From Pseudacidovorax sp. (GTDB lineage: Bacteria > Pseudomonadota > Gammaproteobacteria > Burkholderiales > Burkholderiaceae_C): 64,000 nucleotides of DNA. Location: assembly GCF_017991995.1 (NCBI RefSeq), contig NZ_JAGOPN010000003.1, forward strand, positions 62,001 through 126,000. The letters are read 5' to 3'. This document shows, one piece after another, positions 1-8,766 of this stretch. The position numbers and the translations under genes are program-made. The notes under the pieces were generated by a model. That model worked only from the letters and a program-made list of their open reading frames with translations, made no database searches and was not told where the DNA came from. Position 1 is the stretch's first letter. Each line of letters starts with the position of its first letter.

Positions 1-488
1 ACGAGCTGCTGCTGCGCCTGCTGGCGCGCGAGGATGCGCACCCGACGCTGTTCGACGCCTATGCGGCCGTCGTGCAGGTGCTGGGCACGCCGCACGATCC
101 GGCCTCGCAGCAGGCGGTGCAGGCCTCGGCCCTGCGGGCCTTCGAGCTGCTGCTGCTGCGCGAGACCGGCTTCCTGCCCGACCTGGATGTCCAGACCCTC
201 ACGCTGAGCCCGCTCACGCCGGGCGGCCGCTACCTGCTGGTGCCCGAGGCCGGGCTGCGCGAGGCCGGCGAGGACGAGCCCGCGTCCATCGGTGCCGAAG
301 GCTGGCAGTCGCTGCAGCGCGCACTCGCCGACCATGCCCCCTTCACCCGCACGCTGCGCACCGTGGCCGAGCTGTCGCCCGGCGCCAGTGGCGCGCTGCG
401 CAGCCAGCTGCGCCAGCTGCTCCACTACCATTGCGGCGTCGCCCAGCTGCGCACCCGGCAGATGATGCGCGACCTGCAGGATCTGTGA
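1..488 (+). CDS. recO: DNA repair protein RecO, C-terminal part (5' end outside window)
   Basis: The frame is open from the first bases (codons begin at position 3) to TGA at 486-488, so this is the 3' part of a longer gene. The visible ~161 residues are helical and Leu/Arg rich, with a HYHCG segment near the end, as in the C-terminal domain of RecO. RecO loads RecA on SSB-coated DNA together with RecR in recombinational repair. The call also rests on context: recO-pdxJ-acpS is a common order in beta- and gammaproteobacteria. pdxJ starts 58 bp downstream. The N-terminal OB fold is not visible, so the gene's integrity cannot be judged. Confidence 0.85.
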   Translation, partial: ELLLRLLAREDAHPTLFDAYAAVVQVLGTPHDPASQQAVQASALRAFELLLLRETGFLPDLDVQTLTLSPLTPGGRYLLVPEAGLREAGEDEPASIGAEGWQSLQRALADHAPFTRTLRTVAELSPGASGALRSQLRQLLHYHCGVAQLRTRQMMRDLQDL

Positions 489-546
489 GGCGCGTCCGAC
501 CACCGGTCGCAACGTTCGCCATCCAGGCCAAGCCGAAGGTCCATCC

Positions 547-1311
547 GTGAACACCGCCACTTCCTCCCGCACGGCACTGTCCGTCAACGTCAACAAGGTC
601 GCGCTGCTGCGCAACACCCGCCACCTGGGCATTCCGAGCGTCGCCCGTGCGGCCACGCTGTGCCTGCAGGCCGGGGCGCACGGCATCACCGTGCATCCGC
701 GGCCGGACGCCCGCCACATCCGCGCGGGCGACGTGCACGAACTGCACGCGCTGCTGAAGCAGGACTGGCCGGGCGTCGAGTTCAACATCGAAGGCAACCC
801 CTTCCACAACCTGATGGACTTCGTTCGCGAACTGCGCCCGCATCAGGCCACGTTCGTGCCGGACAGCGAAGACCAGTTCACCAGCGACCATGGCTGGACC
901 TTCCCGCAGGACGCCGAGCGCCTGCGCCCGCTGATCGCCGAGGCGAAGGCCCTCGGCGTGCGCGTGAGCCTGTTCATGGATCCTGTGCCCGAGATGATGG
1001 CCGCGGCCCGCGCCGTGGGAGCCGACCGTGTCGAGCTCTACACCGAAGGCTATGCGGCCTCCCGCGGCCGGTCCGACGCCGATGCCGTGCTGGCCCGCTA
1101 CGCCGCCGCTGCCCGGGCCGCGCAGGCGGTCGGCCTCGAAGTGAACGCCGGCCATGACCTGAGCCAGGACAACCTCACGGACTTCCTGCGCGCCGTGCCG
1201 CAGGTCAAGGAGGTGTCCATCGGACATGCCTTCGTCGCCGACGCGCTCGAAGCCGGTTACGACGCCACCACGCGCGCCTACCTGGGCTGCATCGACGCGG
1301 CTGCCTCGTGA
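547..1311 (+). CDS. pdxJ: Pyridoxine 5'-phosphate synthase PdxJ
   Basis: The 254-residue protein condenses 1-deoxy-D-xylulose 5-phosphate with 3-amino-2-oxopropyl phosphate to give pyridoxine 5'-phosphate, the last step of de novo vitamin B6 synthesis in the cytosol. It shows the family's [13 protein letters not shown] strand near residue 12, the [13 protein letters not shown] active-site segment near 45-57, and EFNIEGNP near 78. The length is normal for PdxJ. The start is GTG at 547, chosen because the conserved N-terminal strand follows about ten residues later. Its stop overlaps the acpS start in a GTGA, which implies translational coupling. Confidence 0.95.
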   Translation: MNTATSSRTALSVNVNKVALLRNTRHLGIPSVARAATLCLQAGAHGITVHPRPDARHIRAGDVHELHALLKQDWPGVEFNIEGNPFHNLMDFVRELRPHQATFVPDSEDQFTSDHGWTFPQDAERLRPLIAEAKALGVRVSLFMDPVPEMMAAARAVGADRVELYTEGYAASRGRSDADAVLARYAAAARAAQAVGLEVNAGHDLSQDNLTDFLRAVPQVKEVSIGHAFVADALEAGYDATTRAYLGCIDAAAS

Positions 1312-1703
1312 TCCACGGCATCGGCACCGACCTGTGCGACATCCGTCGCATCGAAGCCACCGTCGGCCGGCAGGGCGACCGCTTCGCCGAGCGCGTGCTG
1401 GGCGATGCCGAGCTCGCGATCTGGCGCCAGCGCAGCAGCCGCTGGCCGGCGCGCGGCATGCGCTACCTCGCCACCCGCTTCTCGGCCAAGGAGGCCTTCA
1501 GCAAGGCCATCGGGCTGGGCATGCGCATGCCCATGAGCTGGCGCCTGTGCGAGATCCTCAACGACCGCAGCGGCAAGCCCTACATCGCGCTGCACGATCC
1601 GCTCAAGAGCTGGTTCGAGGCGCAGGGTCTGTCGGCCCATGTGACCGTCACCGACGAGGCCGACTATGCGGCCAGCTTCGTGGTGGTCGAGAAGCGCGAC
1701 TGA
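1308..1703 (+). CDS. acpS: Holo-[acyl-carrier-protein] synthase AcpS
   Basis: This 131-residue phosphopantetheinyl transferase moves 4'-phosphopantetheine from CoA to a serine of apo-ACP, activating fatty acid synthesis. The Mg-binding residues are visible: Asp8 in GIGTDL and Glu62 in the [10 protein letters not shown] motif (59-68). The length is typical. It starts with GTG inside the pdxJ stop (4-bp overlap), so it is probably translated by coupling. The order pdxJ-acpS-nagZ is usual in this group. Confidence 0.95.
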   Translation: MIHGIGTDLCDIRRIEATVGRQGDRFAERVLGDAELAIWRQRSSRWPARGMRYLATRFSAKEAFSKAIGLGMRMPMSWRLCEILNDRSGKPYIALHDPLKSWFEAQGLSAHVTVTDEADYAASFVVVEKRD

Positions 1704-1808
1704 GGAGGTGCCGCTCGTTCCTTTGATCGGCGCCCGCCCGGCAGTCTCACAGCGCTTGCCGGTCGCCCCGCCGTCTGTTCTCCGGGCCTCGCGCCGTACC
1801 TTGACCCC

Positions 1809-2912
1809 ATGACCGATTCCCCGCTCATCATCGACGTCGCCGGCACCGCCCTCACGGCCGACGACCGGCGCCGGCTGCAGCATCCGCTTGTCGGCGGCTG
1901 CATCTACTTCAGCCGCAACTTCGAGAGCCGGGCGCAGATCACGGCGCTCTCGGCCGAGATCCAGGCGCTGCGCCCCGACCTGCTGATCGCGGTGGACCAT
2001 GAGGGCGGCCGCGTCCAGCGCTTCCGCACGGATGGCTTCACGGCGCTGCCGTCCATGCGGCCGCTGGGCATGCTGTGGCAGTCGGGGGACGACGGACCGC
2101 AGCGTGCACAGAACGCGGCGGTCGCTCTCGGCCAGGTGCTGGCGGCGGAGCTGCGTGCCTGCGGCATCGGCTTCTCCTTCGCGCCGGTGCTGGACCTGGA
2201 CCATGCCGACGCCGCCGCGGGCGAGACACCGGCCTCGCGCAGCGCCGTCATCGGCAACCGCAGCTTCCACCGCGATCCGGCCATCGTGGCGGCGCTCGCC
2301 CGGGCGGTGATGCACGGCCTGCGCGATGCCGGCATGGCGCATTGCGGCAAGCATTTCCCCGGTCACGGCTTCGCGGCGGCCGATTCGCACGTGGCCGTGC
2401 CGGTCGACCCGCGTGGCCTGGAGGAGATCCTGGCCGACGACGCCGCACCCTATCGCTGGCTCAGCGCGAGCCTGGCGGCGGTGATGCCGGCGCATGTCGT
2501 CTATCCCGCCGTCGATGCGCGGCCGGCAGGCTTCTCGTCGCGCTGGCTGCAGGAGGTGCTGCGCCAGCGCCTGGGCTTCACGGGCGCGGTCATCAGCGAC
2601 GACCTCAGCATGGAAGGTGCCCGCCACCTCGAAGGCCGGCTGCTGCAGCCGGCCCAGGCGGCGCTGCAGGCTCTGCAGGCCGGCTGCGACCTGGCGCTGC
2701 TGTGCAACCAGAGCCTGAACGGCGGCGCGGTGCTGGACGAATTCCTGGATGCGATGACGCAGGCGCGGGCGAGTGGCGAACTCGCGCCGTCGCCCGAACG
2801 CGAAGCCCGCCGCCGGGCCCTGCTGCCGCGCGGGGAGGCACTGGGCTGGGACGCGCTGATGGCCGATCCGGCCTACCGCCACGCCCGCGCGCTGCTGCCC
2901 GCCACCGTCTGA
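1809..2912 (+). CDS. nagZ: Beta-N-acetylhexosaminidase NagZ
   Basis: This is a 367-residue glycoside hydrolase family 3 enzyme of the cytosol. It removes N-acetylglucosamine from anhydromuropeptides in peptidoglycan recycling. Visible motifs are DHEGGRVQRF (63-72), KHFPGHG (181-187) followed by Asp192 and His194 of the family's Asp-His acid/base pair, and SDDLSM (263-268), which carries the nucleophile Asp. The length fits NagZ. The ATG at 1809 has no Shine-Dalgarno; instead TACCTT at 1797-1802 lies 6 nt before it, so the mRNA may start at or next to the start codon. NagZ matters for AmpC beta-lactamase induction in some bacteria, but no ampR or ampC is seen here. Confidence 0.93.
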   Translation: MTDSPLIIDVAGTALTADDRRRLQHPLVGGCIYFSRNFESRAQITALSAEIQALRPDLLIAVDHEGGRVQRFRTDGFTALPSMRPLGMLWQSGDDGPQRAQNAAVALGQVLAAELRACGIGFSFAPVLDLDHADAAAGETPASRSAVIGNRSFHRDPAIVAALARAVMHGLRDAGMAHCGKHFPGHGFAAADSHVAVPVDPRGLEEILADDAAPYRWLSASLAAVMPAHVVYPAVDARPAGFSSRWLQEVLRQRLGFTGAVISDDLSMEGARHLEGRLLQPAQAALQALQAGCDLALLCNQSLNGGAVLDEFLDAMTQARASGELAPSPEREARRRALLPRGEALGWDALMADPAYRHARALLPATV

Positions 2913-2923
2913 GAACGCGGCCC

Positions 2924-3157
2924 ATGGCGACCACCATGCTGCAGGTGAAGGTCAAGCCCAACGCCCGGGCAAGCACGCTGGTGCAACAGGAAGACGGCAC
3001 CTGGCTGGCCCAGCTGAAGTCGCCGCCGGTGGACGGCAAGGCCAATGCCGAGCTGATCGCCCTGGTGGCGAAGCAACTGGGCGTGGCCAAGGCGGCCGTC
3101 GACATCCATGCCGGCGCGGGCGGGCGGATGAAGCTGGTGAAGGTGCATCAGGGCTGA
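2924..3157 (+). CDS. DUF167 (YggU-family) protein
   Basis: This is a 77-residue protein of the YggU/DUF167 family. It has the typical VKVKPNARAS N-terminal strand, the SPPVDGKANAELI core (about 33-45) and a closing GAGGRMKLVKV segment. Members are small single-domain alpha/beta proteins without an established reaction. It starts 11 bp after nagZ and probably shares its transcript. The ATG at 2924 is preferred because it directly precedes the conserved strand; the upstream in-frame extension runs through the nagZ coding sequence in another frame. It converges on lysS. Confidence 0.85.
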   Translation: MATTMLQVKVKPNARASTLVQQEDGTWLAQLKSPPVDGKANAELIALVAKQLGVAKAAVDIHAGAGGRMKLVKVHQG

Positions 3158-3195
3158 GAGCGGCCAGGCCGCCGCGCCGGCCCCGACAGCCCCGT

Positions 3196-4734
3196 TCAGC
3201 CCTCGCGCCGCAGTGCCGGGAACAGGATCACGTCGCGGATGCTGGGCGAGTCGGTCAGCAGCATCATGAAGCGGTCGATGCCGATGCCGCAGCCGCCAGT
3301 GGGGGGCATGCCGTACTCGAGCGCGCGCACGAAGTCGTGGTCGAAGTACATGGCCTCGTCGTCGCCGCTGTCCTTGGCGGCCACCTGCGCATTGAAGCGG
3401 GCGGCCTGGTCCTCGGCGTCGTTCAGCTCCGAGAAGCCGTTGCCGAACTCGCGGCCGGTGATGTAGAGCTCGAAGCGCTCGGTCACTTCGGGCCGCTCGT
3501 CGTTGGCACGGGCCAGCGGCGAGATTTCGGTCGGGTGCTCCATGATGAAGGTGGGCTGCCAGAGCTTCTCTTCGACCACTTCCTCGAAGTACAGCACCTG
3601 CAGGCTGGCGAGGGTGCGGCCGGCCAGGCGGTCCTTTTCTTCGCTCATGCCCAGCTTGCGCAGCGCCGCGATCAGCCAGTCGCGGCTGTCCACGTTGTCG
3701 CCGGCCTCGGTGTGCTTGACGATGGCTTCGCGGATCGTCAGCCGCTCGAAGGGCGCGGCCAGGTCCACCGGCTTGCCCTGGTAGGTCAGCTGCAGCGTGC
3801 CCACGGCCTTGGTGGCGGCGTCGCGGATCAGCGCTTCGGTGAAGTCCATCAGGTCGCGATAGTTCCAGTAGGCCGCGTAGAACTCCATCATCGTGAACTC
3901 GGGGTTGTGGCGGACCGAGATGCCTTCGTTGCGGAAGTTGCGGTTGATCTCGAACACGCGCTCGAAGCCACCCACGATCAGGCGCTTGAGGTAGAGCTCG
4001 GGCGCGATGCGCAGGTACATCTCCTGGTCCAGCGCGTTGTGGTGCGTGACGAAGGGCTTGGCATTGGCGCCGCCGGGAATGGGATGGAGCATGGGCGTCT
4101 CCACTTCCAGGAAGCCATGGCTCACCATGAATTCGCGGATGCCGCTCACGGCCTTGCTGCGGGCGGCGAAGCGGGTGCGGGCGGCCTCGTCGGTGATCAG
4201 GTCCACGTAGCGCTGCCGGTACTTCTGCTCCTGGTCGCTCATGCCGTGGAACTTGTCCGGCAGCGGTCGCAGGCTCTTGGTCAGCAGGCGCAGGCGGCTG
4301 ACCTTGATCGACAGCTCGCCGGTCTTGGTCTTCATCAGCGTGCCTTCGGCACCGACGATGTCGCCCAGGTCCCACTTCTTGAAGTCGGCGTAGGCCTCTT
4401 CGCCCAGGGCGTCGCGGGTGACGTAGAGCTGGATGCGGCCGGTGGCGTCCTGCAGCGTGGCGAAGCTGGCCTTGCCCATCACGCGCTTGAGCATCATGCG
4501 GCCGCCCACGCTGGCGGCCACGGGCGTGGCTTCGAGCGTCTCGGCGGCCGTCTCGCCGTGGGCGGCGAGAAGGGCGTCGGCGCGGTCGGCGGGTTTGAAG
4601 TCGTTGGGGAAGGCGACGCCGCGGCCCTCGGCCTGGCCGGCCCGCAGCGCCTTCAGTTTCTCGCGTCGTTCGGCGATCAGCTGGTTGTCGTCAACGGAAG
4701 GGGCGGCAGCGGCCGGCGTGGTGGGGTCGGACAT
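3196..4734 (-). CDS. lysS: Lysyl-tRNA synthetase, class II
   Basis: This 512-residue enzyme charges tRNA-Lys. The N-terminal OB-fold anticodon domain spans about 70-155. Class II catalytic motifs follow: motif 1 around 190-215, motif 2 with FRNEGIS at 267-273, and motif 3 with [10 protein letters not shown] at 480-489. The length is normal for bacterial LysS. The first ~45 residues are Ala/Pro/Lys-rich, as in many homologues. A possible -10 box (TAAAAT) lies at 4853-4858. The coding end converges on the DUF167 gene. Confidence 0.97.
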   Translation of the reverse strand: MSDPTTPAAAAPSVDDNQLIAERREKLKALRAGQAEGRGVAFPNDFKPADRADALLAAHGETAAETLEATPVAASVGGRMMLKRVMGKASFATLQDATGRIQLYVTRDALGEEAYADFKKWDLGDIVGAEGTLMKTKTGELSIKVSRLRLLTKSLRPLPDKFHGMSDQEQKYRQRYVDLITDEAARTRFAARSKAVSGIREFMVSHGFLEVETPMLHPIPGGANAKPFVTHHNALDQEMYLRIAPELYLKRLIVGGFERVFEINRNFRNEGISVRHNPEFTMMEFYAAYWNYRDLMDFTEALIRDAATKAVGTLQLTYQGKPVDLAAPFERLTIREAIVKHTEAGDNVDSRDWLIAALRKLGMSEEKDRLAGRTLASLQVLYFEEVVEEKLWQPTFIMEHPTEISPLARANDERPEVTERFELYITGREFGNGFSELNDAEDQAARFNAQVAAKDSGDDEAMYFDHDFVRALEYGMPPTGGCGIGIDRFMMLLTDSPSIRDVILFPALRREG

Positions 4735-4852
4735 GGAGGGCGTCGTGCAGTTGGAGGCCGCCGCCGGGCGCGGGGGCGACCGGGGGAGGGCGGCTGTCAG
4801 GGGAAGGGCGCCAGGGTCGCCGGGCGGTGGGCCCGGTGCAGCGCGGCCGGCG

Positions 4853-4858
4853 ATTTTA
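4853..4858 (-). promoter_or_regulatory. Possible -10 box for lysS
   Basis: Read on the minus strand this hexamer is TAAAAT, an AT-rich island in a very GC-rich 231-bp gap between the LON-domain gene and lysS. It would give a 5' UTR of roughly 110 nt. No good -35 is seen at 16-18 bp; TTGCAC is present but only 13 bp upstream. Apart from this box I see nothing specific in 4735-4965. Confidence 0.4.
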
Positions 4859-4965
4859 GCGGGGCCGCGCTGTGCAACGCGGTACGCGCGCCGCGGGAAC
4901 GCCGCCTGGGCGAAGCCTGTGTGCTCGCAGTGTAATAACGGGGGCGGGCGGCCCGCGCCGTTCGC

Positions 4966-5592
4966 TCAGCGCTGGCCCGAGATGCGGGTCTGCGCCAGCA
5001 GGTCGCTCACCAGCTCCAGGCGCAGCAGCGGGCTGTCCAGTGCCAGCAGGCGCTGCCGCATCTCGGAGGGCAAGGGCAGCAGCTCGCACCAGCGGTTGGC
5101 CACCCAGGCGCAGTCGTCGTAGTCCGGCGGCTCGGCCAGGGGCAGCGGCCCGCCGCGCTGGCGCAGGGTCTCGGCGAACTGGCGCAGCGCATCGGCCACG
5201 CCGAGCAGGTCGTCCGGCACGGGCACGCGGGCTTCGGGCGGCAACACCTCGGTGCGCGCCGTCCACAGGCCGTTGTTTTGCTGCCGGCGCTCCAGGATGC
5301 GAAAGCGCTCGGTGCCCACGCATTCGATGACCAGCAGGCCGGATTGAGGCGACTCCAGGTGACGAATGGTGGCCAGCGTGCCCAGGTCCGCAAAGACTTC
5401 GGGCGCGGCGCCGGCAGCGCGCACCTCCGCGCCCCGCATCAGCCCGACCACGCCGAAGGGCGTGCCGGCCTTGTGGCACTCGCCGATCATCTGCAGGTAG
5501 CGCAGCTCGAAGATCCGCAGCGGCAGCAGCCCGCCCGGAAAGAGCACGGTTCCGAGGGGGAAAAGCGGCAGGAAGGCGTTGGCTTCGGACAT
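4966..5592 (-). CDS. LON substrate-binding-domain peptidase-like protein
   Basis: This 208-residue protein consists of the N-terminal substrate-recognition domain of Lon proteases only. It opens with LPLFPLGTVLFPGG and PLRIFELRY (about 7-32), and has a core around GTERFRI. There is no AAA+ ATPase and no Ser-Lys protease domain, so it is not a protease by itself. Such stand-alone LON (YcaC/PUA-like) proteins are common in proteobacteria and their role is not settled. It lies downstream of lysS's promoter region on the minus strand, and is divergent from yggT across 72 bp. Confidence 0.85.
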   Translation of the reverse strand: MSEANAFLPLFPLGTVLFPGGLLPLRIFELRYLQMIGECHKAGTPFGVVGLMRGAEVRAAGAAPEVFADLGTLATIRHLESPQSGLLVIECVGTERFRILERRQQNNGLWTARTEVLPPEARVPVPDDLLGVADALRQFAETLRQRGGPLPLAEPPDYDDCAWVANRWCELLPLPSEMRQRLLALDSPLLRLELVSDLLAQTRISGQR

Positions 5593-5664
5593 GATGGGCG
5601 CAAAAGTGCGTGGCTATCATCGCACTCCCTCCTTGCCCCCTGCGGCGCCTTCGATTTCCTGACG

Positions 5665-6222
5665 ATGCTCTACCAGATCCCTTCGTTCCTGCTGGACGTC
5701 ATCGCCGGCCTGCTGGGCGGCGCCTGCCTGCTGCGCCTGTACATGCAGCTGCACCGCGTGCCCTTCGGCAATCCACTGGGGCGTTTCGTCTTCGCGTTGA
5801 CCGACTGGATCGTGCTGCCCCTGCGCCGCATCCTGCCCGCGGCGGGCCGCTGGGACCTCGCCAGCCTGGTGGCGGCCTGGCTGATCGTCATGCTCAAGTA
5901 CCTGCTGCTGATGCTGCTGGCCGGCGGGCTGCGGCCGGTGGCGCTGCCGCTGCTGTCGCTGTTCGGGCTGCTGCAGCTGGCGGTGTCGGGGTTGACGGCG
6001 CTGCTGATCGTCTATGCGGTGCTGTCGTGGGTGCCCGGTGCCTCGCCGGTGCTGCACGACCTGGTGCAGCGCCTGGCCGAGCCGCTGGTGCGGCCCATCC
6101 GCCGCGTGGTGCCGCTGATCGGCGGCGTGGACCTGTCGCCGCTCGTGGCCATCGTGCTGCTGCAGATCGTGGCGATGGTGCTGGGCAACCTGCTGGTGGG
6201 CATCTACGGCATCGGGCGCTGA
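5665..6222 (+). CDS. YggT family integral membrane protein
   Basis: This 185-residue protein contains two YggT repeats. Each has hydrophobic helices ending in a short amphipathic stretch, seen as PLRRILPAAG (about 52-61) and PIRRVVPLIGGVDLSPL (about 147-163). Four or more membrane segments are evident, near 5-25, 75-95, 100-125 and 165-182. YggT proteins are inner-membrane proteins linked in other bacteria to osmotic tolerance and cell-division gene neighbourhoods. TATCAT near 5614 could be a -10 box. The ATG at 5665 fits the family start; the frame is open further upstream without conserved sequence. Confidence 0.88.
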   Translation: MLYQIPSFLLDVIAGLLGGACLLRLYMQLHRVPFGNPLGRFVFALTDWIVLPLRRILPAAGRWDLASLVAAWLIVMLKYLLLMLLAGGLRPVALPLLSLFGLLQLAVSGLTALLIVYAVLSWVPGASPVLHDLVQRLAEPLVRPIRRVVPLIGGVDLSPLVAIVLLQIVAMVLGNLLVGIYGIGR

Positions 6223-6282
6223 GGCACGGAGCCGGCGCCGAGCCCCACAGGGCGGGCGCCGGGCAACTGCGCCTGAAGCCGC

Positions 6283-8748
6283 TCAGTAGACGTCGCGGCG
6301 CAGCCGGCCTTCCATGAGCAGCGCCTCCACTGCCGCGGCACCGAGCAGCTCGCGCAACGCGGCATCCACGCCCTGCGCCATGCCTGCCAGGCTGCCGCAG
6401 ACATAGAGCACGGCGCCGTCGTCCATCCAGCGGCGCAACGCGTCGCCTGCATCCTTCAGCGCGTCCTGCACATGGCGGCCGGTGGGCGCTACGCGCGACC
6501 AAGCCAGGTCCACCCGCGGTAGGAGGCCGCGAGCCTGCCAGGCCTGCACGTCGTCGGCGAAGAAGGCGTCGTGGTCTGGGTGCCGCTCGCCGAAGACCAG
6601 CCAGTTGCGCCCGTGGCCGCGCTGCGCCCGCTCGCGCAGATGTCCGCGCAGGCCCGCGAAGCCCGAGCCGTTGCCGATGAAGATGCAGGGGCGGTCGTCG
6701 TCGATCAGCCGGAAGCCCGGGTTGTCGACCAGCCGCAGGCGCAGCGGTGCGCCAGGCAGGGTCTGCACCGTGAGCCAGTTGGACATGAGGCCGAGGCGCC
6801 CGTCGTCCAGCACGCGCTGGCGCACCAGCAGGCTGAGGGTGCCGTCGTCCGGGATCGAGGCGACGGAATAGCGCCGTGGCGGCTCGCCGGACGTGGGCGC
6901 TTCGATCTCCACCAGCGCGCCTGGCTGCCAGGCGGTCTCGGGGGGCAGGGCGATCTGTAGCTCGAACAGCGGCGAGCCGGCGCTTCCAGGATTCAGGTGC
7001 GTGCGCAGGCCCAGCTCGGCATGCAGCCAGTCAGGCACGGCCTGGGCCGGGCCCAGCGTTGCGTCCTCGTCCAGCACGACGCCGAAGGCTGCGCCCACTT
7101 CGGCGCGCCAGCGCACGAGGGCGGAGGCGTCCGTCTCGTCCATTTCCACCAGCGGGAACAGCGGTCGCGCGCCCAGACGCCGTAGTTGCCCGTCGAGTGC
7201 ACGACCGAAGCCGCAGAAGGCGCCGTACTGGCGGTTGCCCAGGGCCATCAGGCCGAAGGCGGGCGCCGGCGTCAGCGGCCCGCTCATCGTGCTCAACCGC
7301 CGGGCGAAGGCGCGTGCCGCGTCGGGCGGCTCGCCGTCGCCATAGCTGCTGGCCACGACCAGCACGCGCGGGTGGCGGGACAGATCAGCCGGGGCCAGCG
7401 CCTGCAGCGGCCGGACGTTGGCGGGCACGCCAGCGGCGCCCAGGGCTGCCGCGGTCTGCCAGGCGAGTCGTTCGGCGTGGCCCGTCTGGGTGGCGAAGGC
7501 GATCAGCAGCCCGCCGGTCTCGGGTGTGGCGCTGCCCCCTGCGGCGGCCAGCGAGGCCCGCCGCGCCTGCCGAGCCGCCGCTGCCTCGCGCCGCCGACGC
7601 AGGTACAGCAGCCAGCCCGTCACGGCGAAGAGCAGGAGCCCGGCGCTGGCCAGCACCATCACCACCCGGCCGAGCGGGCCCCAGAAGCTGCCCATGTGCA
7701 GCGGATAGATGCTGTTGACCAGCCGCGCTGGCGCGCTCAGTTCGGCATAGCGGCGATGCTCGATGGGCTCGCCGGTGGCGGCGTCCAGGTAAAGCCGGTT
7801 GCGGGCGCGCTCGTGCTCGGCGTCGCGGCGCAGGTAGGTGACTTCGACCCGCGGATTGGCGCGTGCCGGCAAGCGCAGCGTCACCAGCTGCCAATTGCCG
7901 TCCGATGCGCGCAGGAATCCCTGCCAGAGCCGGTCCAGATCGGGCGCGACGCGGGGTGGCGCAGACCCGGGGCCCGCCGCGGACGACGCGCCGCCAGCGG
8001 CGCCCATGGTGCGGCCGGCCGGGTTGCCGCCGCTGCGCTGCATGCGCACCGCCTGTCCTTCGCCCACCGCGCCGTCCACCGCCGCACGCACGGCGTCGAA
8101 GCCCCAGTAGACGCCGGTCAGCCCCGACACCAGGTAGCACAGCAGCGCCAGCGTGCCCGCCACCGCATGCAGGTTCCACAGCAGCGCGCGGCCGCGCAGG
8201 CGCAAGTCCACGCGCAGCCAGGCGCGCCAGTCCAGCGTCCGGCGCGGCCAGCGCAGCACCAGGCCGGAGAGGGCCAGCAACAACAGCGAGGCCGCGAGCA
8301 CGCCCGTCACCGGCTTGCCGATGTCGCGCGGCAGCAGCAGCCAGCGGTGCAGCGATTCGACGGTCTCGAAGAATTCGTCGCCCTGCGGCTCGGGCAGCGG
8401 CTCGGCGGTCCACGGGTCCAGCCAGTGCTGTGCGCCGCGGCGCTGGCCGGGCGCCGGTGCGAGGCCGATGCGCACGGGCCAGCCGGCCTGCTCGCGCAGG
8501 GTGAGCGTCTGCACCTGTACCTTCGGGTCACGCGCCTGCACGGCGGCGACCAGCGCGGCGGGGTTGAGCGGCGCAGCGCCGGGCATGGGCGGCTGGCGCT
8601 GGAACAGTGCCGGATTCAACGCCTGGACGATCTCCGCGCGGTAGGCCAGCAGCGCGCCGCTGCTGCCGATGACCGCCAGCGCCGTGCCGGCCGTGATGCC
8701 GGCCAGCCAGTGCAACTGGAACAGGACTTGGCGCCAGGTCCAGCGCAT
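6283..8748 (-). CDS. PepSY / flavodoxin / ferredoxin-NADP-reductase fusion (membrane flavoreductase)
   Basis: The 821-residue fusion begins with a PepSY-associated membrane part, with helices near 12-35, 147-166, 188-216 and 361-384 around a periplasmic loop. A flavodoxin-like domain follows at 413-555 (ATQTGHAERLA, ASSYGDGEPP). A CysJ-like FAD/NADPH module completes it: RRYSVAS at 625-631, IGNGSGFAGLRG at 691-702, and a C-terminal RRDVY. Databases often call this architecture sulfite reductase flavoprotein alpha. No hemoprotein subunit or cys gene is nearby, and the gene sits 18 bp behind a siderophore receptor, so ferric-siderophore reduction at the inner membrane is the better inference. 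It would pass electrons from NADPH via FAD and FMN across the membrane. Confidence 0.85.
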   Translation of the reverse strand: MRWTWRQVLFQLHWLAGITAGTALAVIGSSGALLAYRAEIVQALNPALFQRQPPMPGAAPLNPAALVAAVQARDPKVQVQTLTLREQAGWPVRIGLAPAPGQRRGAQHWLDPWTAEPLPEPQGDEFFETVESLHRWLLLPRDIGKPVTGVLAASLLLLALSGLVLRWPRRTLDWRAWLRVDLRLRGRALLWNLHAVAGTLALLCYLVSGLTGVYWGFDAVRAAVDGAVGEGQAVRMQRSGGNPAGRTMGAAGGASSAAGPGSAPPRVAPDLDRLWQGFLRASDGNWQLVTLRLPARANPRVEVTYLRRDAEHERARNRLYLDAATGEPIEHRRYAELSAPARLVNSIYPLHMGSFWGPLGRVVMVLASAGLLLFAVTGWLLYLRRRREAAAARQARRASLAAAGGSATPETGGLLIAFATQTGHAERLAWQTAAALGAAGVPANVRPLQALAPADLSRHPRVLVVASSYGDGEPPDAARAFARRLSTMSGPLTPAPAFGLMALGNRQYGAFCGFGRALDGQLRRLGARPLFPLVEMDETDASALVRWRAEVGAAFGVVLDEDATLGPAQAVPDWLHAELGLRTHLNPGSAGSPLFELQIALPPETAWQPGALVEIEAPTSGEPPRRYSVASIPDDGTLSLLVRQRVLDDGRLGLMSNWLTVQTLPGAPLRLRLVDNPGFRLIDDDRPCIFIGNGSGFAGLRGHLRERAQRGHGRNWLVFGERHPDHDAFFADDVQAWQARGLLPRVDLAWSRVAPTGRHVQDALKDAGDALRRWMDDGAVLYVCGSLAGMAQGVDAALRELLGAAAVEALLMEGRLRRDVY

Positions 8749-8766
8749 GTCAGCCTCTCGCTGCGC

